Positions 7,922 through 13,874 of a stretch of DNA of 13,874 nt are shown one piece after another (within the stretch, counting starts at the first letter, position 1; every line of letters starts with the position of its first letter). Below the pieces are notes generated by a model. That model ran no database searches. It saw nothing but the letters and a program-made list of their open reading frames with translations, and was not told the DNA's origin. This stretch comes from an uncultured Bacteroidota bacterium (GTDB taxonomy: Bacteria; Bacteroidota; Bacteroidia; Bacteroidales; SZUA-534). Position numbers and translations under genes: made by a program. The DNA lies in the NCBI GenBank assembly GCA_937899145.1, contig CALBPW010000016.1, positions 1-13,874 on the forward strand, written 5' to 3'.

Positions 7922-7927
7922 CAAATC

Positions 7928-8824
7928 CTAATTATTAATCAGCATCACGCCTAAAAGCATCAGCAATGCTAACGACGATAGCACCAATATAAATTGCGAA
8001 TTGTGGCTCATACGGAAGCGCGCCATAAACGACTCTATGATGCCAGCAATAATGGCAACAGCAATTTGAATACCGAAAAACGCAGCAATAGCAATGTTTG
8101 CTGGCAAATTTCCGATGAACAAATCAGCAATAAGAGCACCATACATTGCAAATTTTAAGTTGGTAGCATGAAGAATAAGTCCGAGGTCGAAGCCACTATT
8201 GTCGAGAATCATAACTTCGTGAATCATAGTTAGTTCCAAGTGAGTTTTTGGGTCATCTACCGGCATTCGGCTATTTTCAATCATGCAAATCATTATCAGC
8301 AGAAAACATGCAATTGTTACAAGTATGTACGAAAGGTTTGTGTCGATATGTAAACTGCTGAATATCTGCAAGAAAGAAGTATGACCAGTGAGTAAGCCAA
8401 GTGTTCCCATCAAAATGAAAAATGCCGGTTCGGCAAGCATCGAAAAAAGAGCTTCACGGCTGGCTCCCATGCCTTCAAAACTGCTGCCTGTATCAAGCGC
8501 ACCAATTATGCAGAAGAATTTGCCAAGCGCCAAAACGTAGGCGAAAAAGACAAAATCGCAAGAAAATGAGACAATTCCGCCTTGCGAGCCGAATGGCACT
8601 GCCGCCATTGCCGCTAAAATTGATGCGAAATAAATTGATGGAGCTATTTGAAAGACAATGCTGCTGGTTCGACTATAAACCGCACCTTTGCGCAAAAGCC
8701 GCCAAATATCGCAAATAGGCTGAAAAACTCCCGGTCCCTTTCGCCCCGACGCAATGCTTTTTACTTTGACAACTATGCCTGAAAAGAAAAGGCTAACCGC
8801 AAAAATCAACGCAAAACTTAACAT
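7928..8824 (-). CDS. hyfC: HyfC/HycD/NuoH-like membrane subunit
   Basis: A 298-residue integral membrane subunit that joins the peripheral arm to the ion-pumping arm. The signature loops are intact: GRKGPGVFQPICDIWRLLRKG (start near residue 27, as in NuoH/HycD), SFEGMGASREALFSMLAEP (~115-133), and ENSRMPVDDP followed by HLELTMIHE (~183-204). The acidic loop residues that form the E-channel in complex I are kept. About eight membrane helices are seen. The start at 8824 is chosen over an upstream in-frame ATG at 8938, because that one would add 38 residues with no family counterpart overlapping the end of hyfB. With this start, the hyfB TAA and the hyfC ATG overlap by one base (TAATG), a sign of translational coupling. 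E. coli HyfC is of similar length (about 315). Confidence 0.95.
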   Translation of the reverse strand: MLSFALIFAVSLFFSGIVVKVKSIASGRKGPGVFQPICDIWRLLRKGAVYSRTSSIVFQIAPSIYFASILAAMAAVPFGSQGGIVSFSCDFVFFAYVLALGKFFCIIGALDTGSSFEGMGASREALFSMLAEPAFFILMGTLGLLTGHTSFLQIFSSLHIDTNLSYILVTIACFLLIMICMIENSRMPVDDPKTHLELTMIHEVMILDNSGFDLGLILHATNLKFAMYGALIADLFIGNLPANIAIAAFFGIQIAVAIIAGIIESFMARFRMSHNSQFILVLSSLALLMLLGVMLINN

Positions 8825-10851
8825 TACAATATTGTGTTTAGATAATTTACAAATATCTTGATTAAGTGGCAGATAAACAGAAATCCTAATGCCACTACAA
8901 TAAACAATAATCCGTAGAGAATATAATTTTGAAGACATCCATTCTGCAAAACAGACAACTTGCTGAGTATCAGACGGAAAAACTTAAGTGGGGTACGAAT
9001 CAAACTTGTTTCCGTGCGGTCAAGAGCCTCGGTTGAGTACGATGCTGCTTGCGGAAAAATGCCGTCAACCCCAACCGATTTCTTTTGAATTTGGAGCACT
9101 GGTTTTGCCAACCGGCGATAGGTGCGAACGAATGAACTTGCCGTATATTGAATTTTGGGAGTTGGCGCTAAATATCCGCAGCCCCAAGTTTCGCCTTCGG
9201 CTTTTGGCAAACGGCTCGAGCATAAATTTCGTACAGCCAAAACAATTACTACAAGCACCACAAAACCAATCATATACCAACTTATTTGGGTGATTGTTTC
9301 GCAACATAACGGCAAAATAGTGGCCGACATATCCAAACCAACCATTTGCGCCAAAACATTTCTGATTGCCGAAATAAAATATTGAGGAAACAAACCTATA
9401 GCAACTATCAGAATACCAACCATATACATTGGCAGAAGTTTTGCAAGCCCAAATTCTTTTGGCTCCGAATGAAACTGCTTCCTCGGCTCTCCTAAAAATA
9501 CTATGCCAAACGCCTTTGTGAAACACATTACCGCTAATCCGCCAATAAGCGCTAAACCTGCCATGGCAGCTACAAACATTAATATAGAAGGCATTGAGAA
9601 CGAAGCGTTTATACCAGAAAACAATCCATTATAAATGATAAATTCCGACACAAAGCCGTTAAATGGTGGCAAACCGCAAATTGCCAAACTTGCAAGCAAA
9701 AACAGCAATGCTGTCTGTGGCATTTTCTTTATCAATCCGCCAAAATGTTCAATATCCATAGTGTGCGTAGCTTGATATACATTGCCTGCTCCATAAAAAA
9801 GTAACGATTTAAACAACGAATGATTGAGCACGTGTAGCAATCCTCCCGCAAAACCAACTATTGCAAGTATCTGGTTCTCATAGCCCAAGCCAAGGCAGCC
9901 AACGCCTATTCCGATACCAATAATGCCAATATTTTCAACACTATGATAAGCCAAAAGTTTTTTCAAATTATGCTGAACAATTGCCAACATCACACCGTAA
10001 AGCCCTGTAATAATTGAGATTGTGAGTATAAAATATCCGACAGCTAAATAATTGACATTTATCAAGATAAGCATTCGCATGATGCCGTAAATACCAATTT
10101 TAATAAGCACACCCGACATCATTCCTGACACATGTGATGGCGCAGCCGGGTGGGCATGTGGCAACCATGTGTGAAACGGCACAAATCCAGCCTTGAATGC
10201 AAATCCAATGAAAAACATCAGCATCAAGCCAAAATTTGCCGCTTTTGATTGTGTAGCAACAAATTGCGAGATACCGGAAAAATCGAATGTTCCTGTTACC
10301 GCTGCCACCCACACAAAAGCAATAGTAAGTAATACAACTCCTATATGCGACTGAATCAGATAGTTAACGCCAGCACGAATTGTCCGCATTTTTTCTCCCT
10401 CAAAAATCACCAACACAAACGAACTAAAAGCCATCAACTCCCACGCAATCAAAAAGGCAATACTATTTTGAAGCACGCAAATCGAAATCAAACCCGCATG
10501 GACAAGCAAAAAACTAATCCAATGCAAACTGAGTGCCGATCGCCGTTCAGCGTACGCTTGCATATATTGCTGACCATATAACACACTGGTAATCATCGTG
10601 AAACAGATTACCAAAACAAACCATGCCGATAGCGGGTCAATCACAATATTTATCACACCCGTCAGCCACGAACCTGCAAACCGGCATTGAAACGCATTGT
10701 TTGCAAGCACATTAACTGCAGGAACACAAGCAATTACCGATAATACTATAGTTCCTAAAACTGCTATCAAACCTTTAGTTTTCGGATTAACAAAACCGAT
10801 AAATAGCATTGCTAAAAGAAGCGTCAAAATGTAAATTCCGATAAACGACAT
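8824..10851 (-). CDS. hyfB: HyfB-like (NuoL-type) antiporter subunit, first gene of the Ehr-type operon
   Basis: A 675-residue polytopic membrane protein almost identical in length to E. coli HyfB (672). Core NuoL/Mrp features are present: E138 in LIAWELMAFSS, K220 in FAFKAGFVPFHTWLPHAHPAAPSHVSG, K251 in LIKIGIYG, K348 in HSLFKSLLFYGAG, E403 in PPFNGFVSE, and K446 in a late helix. The C-terminal ~120 residues carry the HyfB/HycC-specific WGCGY (556-560) and YTASSF segment, and then a final membrane helix (~645-668), consistent with a lateral extension. It should be the distal ion-translocating subunit. It leads the operon, with 329 bp of divergent intergenic DNA upstream. Translocation of H+ or Na+ cannot be decided from sequence. 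Confidence 0.95.
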   Translation of the reverse strand: MSFIGIYILTLLLAMLFIGFVNPKTKGLIAVLGTIVLSVIACVPAVNVLANNAFQCRFAGSWLTGVINIVIDPLSAWFVLVICFTMITSVLYGQQYMQAYAERRSALSLHWISFLLVHAGLISICVLQNSIAFLIAWELMAFSSFVLVIFEGEKMRTIRAGVNYLIQSHIGVVLLTIAFVWVAAVTGTFDFSGISQFVATQSKAANFGLMLMFFIGFAFKAGFVPFHTWLPHAHPAAPSHVSGMMSGVLIKIGIYGIMRMLILINVNYLAVGYFILTISIITGLYGVMLAIVQHNLKKLLAYHSVENIGIIGIGIGVGCLGLGYENQILAIVGFAGGLLHVLNHSLFKSLLFYGAGNVYQATHTMDIEHFGGLIKKMPQTALLFLLASLAICGLPPFNGFVSEFIIYNGLFSGINASFSMPSILMFVAAMAGLALIGGLAVMCFTKAFGIVFLGEPRKQFHSEPKEFGLAKLLPMYMVGILIVAIGLFPQYFISAIRNVLAQMVGLDMSATILPLCCETITQISWYMIGFVVLVVIVLAVRNLCSSRLPKAEGETWGCGYLAPTPKIQYTASSFVRTYRRLAKPVLQIQKKSVGVDGIFPQAASYSTEALDRTETSLIRTPLKFFRLILSKLSVLQNGCLQNYILYGLLFIVVALGFLFICHLIKIFVNYLNTIL

Positions 10852-10875
10852 CGCAAAAAATTTAAACTTACTTTA

Positions 10876-10896
10876 TTATTATCTAACTGATAATAA
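10876..10896. promoter_or_regulatory. 21-bp AT-rich inverted repeat in the hyfB leader
   Basis: TTATTATC (10876-10883) and GATAATAA (10889-10896) are perfect 8-bp inverted arms around TAACT. It lies 25-45 bp upstream of the hyfB ATG, downstream of the candidate promoter. It could be an operator for a dimeric regulator or a weak leader hairpin. It does not match the FNR/CRP consensus, and I cannot name a regulator. Confidence 0.35.
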
Positions 10897-10946
10897 AATC
10901 ATTAAATCATAATAAAAAACAAATTTCCCTCTTAAAAAAGAAAGCG

Positions 10947-10954
10947 CAAAAGTA
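10947..10954 (-). promoter_or_regulatory. Candidate -7 box for the hyf/Ehr operon
   Basis: Read on the minus strand this is TACTTTTG, an exact TAnnTTTG match about 95 bp upstream of the hyfB ATG. No TTG was found at the right distance for a -33 element. A second match, TATTTTTG at 10995-10988, is also possible and likewise has no well-placed partner. Tentative. Confidence 0.3.
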
Positions 10955-11020
10955 CTGCAAAAGTGTATAATATCGAATCGGTTACACCAAAAATATAGTG
11001 TCGGAATCACACATTTTTAT

Positions 11021-11032
11021 GCAAGCGTTTGC
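11021..11032. promoter_or_regulatory. LacI/CcpA-type operator-like palindrome
   Basis: GCAAGCGTTTGC is a 12-bp palindrome with a central CG and one mismatched pair (G11025/T11028). This layout, GCAAnCGnTTGC, is typical of LacI-family repressor sites. Those sites often control sugar-uptake operons, and here a sugar transporter and a cellobiose phosphorylase follow. It lies ~100 bp upstream of the best transporter promoter, which is far for simple steric repression. No LacI-type regulator gene is in the window. Confidence 0.4.
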
Positions 11033-11131
11033 GAAAATAAAAACTGCCGATTTTCTGCCTTAAAACTTAAAACATACAACTTCAATGCGACATAATTTAA
11101 AGAAAGCGCACATTAAGAAACGATATTATTA

Positions 11132-11161
11132 TTGTGCAATTTGTTGTAGTGTATAGTTTTG
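11132..11161 (+). promoter_or_regulatory. Bacteroidota-type promoter for the sugar transporter operon
   Basis: TTG at 11132-11134, a 19-bp spacer, and TAGTTTTG at 11154-11161 match the -33 and -7 boxes and spacing of Bacteroidota primary-sigma promoters. The expected start near 11168 leaves a very short leader (~13 bases) before the ATG at 11181. It is the best promoter match in the window. Confidence 0.6.
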
Positions 11162-11180
11162 CTGACATAAAATTTAGAAA

Positions 11181-12521
11181 ATGGCAACTTTAAAAGAAAA
11201 AATTGGTTACGCCTTAGGCGATGCTGCTGCTGGAGGCATCACGTGGAAAGTGATGTCGATTGCGTTTCCGCTATTTTTTACAAACGTGTTCGGGCTTACA
11301 GTTGCCGACACAGCAACGCTGATGCTCGTTGCCCGTATGTTCGATGTTATTACCGACCCATTGATGGGCAGCCTTGCTGACCGCACACAATCACGCTGGG
11401 GCACCTATCGCCCGTGGCTCATTTTTGGAGCTATACCGCTCGGTCTGATATTTGCACTGTTGCTCTACACTCCCGATTTTGGGCCTGTGGGCAAGCGCAT
11501 CTACGCCTACACTTTTTACCTGCTGATGATGGCTGTTTACACAGCTGTCAACGTTCCCTACGGCTCGCTTTTAGGCGTGATGACCGACAACGACAACGAG
11601 AAGAATCAGTTCTCATCGTTCCGAATGGTGGGGGCATACGCAATGGGATTTGTTACGCTGCTCTCATTCCCCTACTTGCAAAAACTTGTCGGCGGCACCG
11701 CCGCACACCAATATGCAGTGCTTGGAGCCGTACTTGGAGGTATTGCCGCCGCCATGACACTCGCCTGCGGTTTGCTCACAAAAGAGCGGCTCAAACCCAT
11801 AAGAGCCGAGCGATTCTCGTTCAAGCCCTTCGCCGACCTTGTCAAAAACAAACCTTGGATATACCTCACACTCATCGGCATCTGCACCAACTTTTTCAAC
11901 GGATTCCGCTACGCCGTAGCCGGATATATGATAACATACTGCTTAGGCGGCGATGTTACAGTTAGCGGTCTGATTATCAACTACACTGTATTTATGACCT
12001 TTGGCGAAGTAACCTGTATGATATTTGGCGGACTGTCGCCAAAATTCACCGAAAAAGTCGGGTCGAAAAGCAAAGCCTTTACCATTGCGGCCGTCATTTG
12101 CGCCATCACATCAGTCGCATTCTTTTTTGTGCCGATGAACGCTTCCTACATTTGGCTGATGGTAGGCATTGTCATACTCACATCGGTTGGTGTCGGGCTC
12201 TACTCACCGCTGCTATGGTCGATGTATGCCGATGTTGCCGACTATGCTACCGACACCAACGGCACATCATCAACCGGACTGATATTCTCATCGGGCACTA
12301 TGGCGCAAAAATTCGGGACAGCCATCTCCGGCTCACTTGTGGCATTGCTGCTTGGCATTGCAGGCTTTGTGTCGGGCACCAACGATGCTGGCGAAACCAT
12401 TGTCAGCATAACCAACGAAGAGTCGGTCAGAAATATGATTTGGATGCTCTTTTCAATCTTTCCAGCCATAATTGCCATAATTATGATAGCACTGCTAAAA
12501 CTCTATCCTATAAAGAAATAA
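11181..12521 (+). CDS. MelB-type (GPH family) sugar:cation symporter
   Basis: A 446-residue, 12-helix inner-membrane sugar:cation symporter of the glycoside-pentoside-hexuronide family. The family signature is clear at residues 52-79: RMFDVITDPLMG, then DRTQSRWGTYRPW. D55 and D59 correspond to the cation-site aspartates of E. coli MelB, and even share its numbering. K377 in AQKFGTAISG likewise matches the conserved MelB lysine. An acidic residue (D14) lies near the first-helix sugar-binding aspartate. It is followed after 51 bp by a cellobiose phosphorylase gene with no promoter seen between, so cellobiose or a related beta-glucoside is the likely substrate; specificity is inferred only from context. 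The coupling ion (H+ or Na+) is unknown. By eye its codons are GC-richer than those of the hyf operon. Confidence 0.9.
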   Translation: MATLKEKIGYALGDAAAGGITWKVMSIAFPLFFTNVFGLTVADTATLMLVARMFDVITDPLMGSLADRTQSRWGTYRPWLIFGAIPLGLIFALLLYTPDFGPVGKRIYAYTFYLLMMAVYTAVNVPYGSLLGVMTDNDNEKNQFSSFRMVGAYAMGFVTLLSFPYLQKLVGGTAAHQYAVLGAVLGGIAAAMTLACGLLTKERLKPIRAERFSFKPFADLVKNKPWIYLTLIGICTNFFNGFRYAVAGYMITYCLGGDVTVSGLIINYTVFMTFGEVTCMIFGGLSPKFTEKVGSKSKAFTIAAVICAITSVAFFFVPMNASYIWLMVGIVILTSVGVGLYSPLLWSMYADVADYATDTNGTSSTGLIFSSGTMAQKFGTAISGSLVALLLGIAGFVSGTNDAGETIVSITNEESVRNMIWMLFSIFPAIIAIIMIALLKLYPIKK

Positions 12522-12572
12522 CACAATTTACAATCTGAATAAAAACAAAGTCAAACATTTAACAACAAACAA

Positions 12573-13874
12573 ATGGAATACGGACATTTTGATGACAAAA
12601 ATCGTGAATATGTAATCACAAATCCAGCCACACCTTGGCCTTGGATAAACTATCTTGGCAACGAAGATTTCTTCTCGTTAATATCAAACACCGCAGGCGG
12701 CTACTCATTCTACAAGGATGCCAAATTCCGCCGCATAACCCGCTATCGCTACAACGGCGTGCCAATGGACAACGGCGGACGCTACTTCTACATCAACGAT
12801 GGCGGCACAATATGGTCGCCCGGCTGGAAACCTTGCAAGACACCACTCGACCACTACGAGTGCCGCCACGGAATGAGCTACACACGCATCGTTGGCGAAA
12901 AAAATGGTATTGAAGCATCAGTTTTGTTTTTTGTTCCTTTAAAAACTTGGGCTGAAATTCAGAAAGTTACATTAACCAACCGAACCAATCAAGCAAAGCG
13001 TATCAAACTATTCTCGTTCGAAGAATGGTGCCTTTGGAACGCCGCCACCGATATGGAAAACTTCCAGCGCAATTTCTCGACAGGCGAAGTTGAAATCGAC
13101 GGCTCAACAATTTATCATAAAACTGAATACAAAGAGCGGAGGAATCATTATGCCTACTACAGCGTAAACGCAAAAATTGATGGTTATGACACTGACCGTG
13201 AGTCGTTTATCGGACTTTATAACGAATTTAGCGCACCACAATGTGTTGTTGATGGCAAACCAGCAAACAGCCTTGCGCATGGTTGGTCGCCAATAGCATC
13301 GCACTACATCGAAGTTGAGCTAAAAGCCGGCGAATCAAAAGATTACATCTTTATTTTAGGCTATGCCGAAAACGAGCAAAACGAAAAATTTGACGATGCC
13401 GAAATAGCACGCAAACGCAGTGGCGAACTAATATCGAGCCAAGCAAGCGATGTTACACTTATCAATAAAAAGAAAGCGCGCGAAACCATTTCAAAATTCG
13501 ATACCACAGCAAAAGTTGACGCCGCCTTTGCCGAACTTAAAATTTATTGGGACGATCTTCTAAACCGCTTCAGCGTTAAGAGTGAAGATGAACGCATGGA
13601 CCGCATGGTCAACATCTGGAACCAATACCAGTGCATGGTTACATTCAACTTCTCGCGGTCGGCATCGTTCTTCGAGAGCGGCATCGGGCGCGGCATGGGC
13701 TTCCGCGATTCCAACCAGGATATCCTCGGCTTTGTTCACCAGATCCCCGACAGAGCGCGTGAGCGTCTGATCGACCTGGCCTCCACACAGCTCGAGGACG
13801 GCGGCTGCTACCACCAGTACCAGCCCCTGACCAAGAAGGGCAACTCCGACATCGGCAAGTATGTGTCGCAGCAC
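12573..13874 (+). CDS. cbp: GH94 cellobiose phosphorylase (N-terminal 434 residues; runs off the window)
   Basis: A cytoplasmic enzyme that splits cellobiose with phosphate into alpha-glucose 1-phosphate and glucose, saving one ATP per disaccharide. It is open from the ATG at 12573 to the window end (434 codons); family members are about 810-820 residues. The start [15 protein letters not shown] and the segments [41 protein letters not shown] and [20 protein letters not shown] follow known cellobiose phosphorylases closely. R373 and D379 in [12 protein letters not shown] correspond to the sugar-binding Arg/Asp pair of the family. The catalytic Asp lies beyond the edge. The last visible residues (DIGKYVSQH) differ from the usual DIGxGFNDDP. 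This falls where GC content is high (~63% versus ~42% before ~13600), so the final ~230 bases may not belong to the same genome. It is downstream of the transporter, probably in one operon. Confidence 0.93.
   Translation, partial: MEYGHFDDKNREYVITNPATPWPWINYLGNEDFFSLISNTAGGYSFYKDAKFRRITRYRYNGVPMDNGGRYFYINDGGTIWSPGWKPCKTPLDHYECRHGMSYTRIVGEKNGIEASVLFFVPLKTWAEIQKVTLTNRTNQAKRIKLFSFEEWCLWNAATDMENFQRNFSTGEVEIDGSTIYHKTEYKERRNHYAYYSVNAKIDGYDTDRESFIGLYNEFSAPQCVVDGKPANSLAHGWSPIASHYIEVELKAGESKDYIFILGYAENEQNEKFDDAEIARKRSGELISSQASDVTLINKKKARETISKFDTTAKVDAAFAELKIYWDDLLNRFSVKSEDERMDRMVNIWNQYQCMVTFNFSRSASFFESGIGRGMGFRDSNQDILGFVHQIPDRARERLIDLASTQLEDGGCYHQYQPLTKKGNSDIGKYVSQH
13640..13874 (+). other. GC-rich segment inside the phosphorylase gene
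   Basis: Hand counts give 113 G+C in 13681-13860 (180 bases, 63%) against 76 in 13381-13560 (180 bases, 42%). Codon choice changes with it: CTG, CTC, GAG, AAG and CAG dominate after ~13680, whereas A- and T-ending codons are common before. The reading frame stays open across the change. This could be recombination within the gene or a chimeric join in a conserved region. Confidence 0.6.

Larger units (their letters stand above)
10852..11180. other. Divergent intergenic region between hyfB and the sugar transporter gene
   Basis: This 329-bp AT-rich gap contains no plausible small gene. In order it holds an AT-rich perfect inverted repeat (10876-10896), a candidate leftward -7 box (10947-10954), a LacI-operator-like palindrome (11021-11032), a short heptad repeat (11061-11081) and a good rightward promoter (11132-11161). 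No riboswitch fold, terminator or RNA gene was recognised. Confidence 0.8.

Noticed and set aside
8825..8938. Upstream ATG for hyfC at 8938
   Set aside because: It adds 38 residues overlapping the end of hyfB in another frame; the ATG at 8824 overlaps the hyfB stop by one base and begins at the expected membrane helix.
9065..9526. 153-residue open frame inside hyfB on the same strand
   Set aside because: It is an alternate frame of a well-conserved membrane protein gene, with no plausible product.
3507..10851. Calling the operon respiratory complex I (nuo)
   Set aside because: Gene order, HyfE, the HyfB C-terminal segment and the NuoCD-like fusion fit Hyf/Ehr; NuoE, F, G, A, J and N are not seen.

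Overview
The window reads as a fragment of a Bacteroidota (Bacteroidetes) genome. The subtilase has a type IX secretion (T9SS) C-terminal sorting domain. Several intergenic regions carry the phylum's TAnnTTTG promoter box. Start codons are preceded by A/T-rich sequence rather than Shine-Dalgarno motifs. Most of the DNA is AT-rich, with a conspicuous GC-rich stretch at the right end.

Left part (1-3470): a LytTR-type response regulator runs leftward off the edge. Across a short divergent promoter region lies a rightward, secreted S8 subtilase with signal peptide, prodomain, intact catalytic triad and T9SS tail.

Centre (3507-10851): a six-gene, tightly packed leftward operon encodes a membrane complex of the complex I / group 4 [NiFe]-hydrogenase superfamily, in the order hyfB-hyfC-hyfE-hyfF-hyfG-hyfHI. 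The membrane-arm genes look intact: two antiporter-like subunits, a NuoH-like subunit and a HyfE subunit all keep their conserved charged residues and motifs. The peripheral arm is unusual. The large subunit lacks all four nickel-iron cysteine ligands. The small-subunit domain keeps one of the four cysteines of the proximal (N2-like) cluster. The fused ferredoxin domain keeps exactly one complete [4Fe-4S] ligand set. It should therefore not be annotated as a hydrogenase. It matches the known but poorly understood energy-converting hydrogenase-related (Ehr) group: a probable ion-translocating oxidoreductase with unknown electron donor and acceptor. It is the most interesting system in the window.

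Right part (11181-13874): a divergently transcribed sugar module holds a MelB-type (GPH family) sugar:cation symporter and then a GH94 cellobiose phosphorylase cut by the window edge. Together they suggest uptake of cellobiose and its phosphorolysis to glucose 1-phosphate and glucose. A good promoter precedes the transporter, and a LacI-family-like operator lies in the shared intergenic region. In the last ~230 bases of the phosphorylase gene, GC content jumps from about 42% to about 63%. This suggests either recombination with foreign DNA or an assembly chimera at the contig end.

No tRNA, rRNA, CRISPR array, insertion sequence or phage gene was seen.
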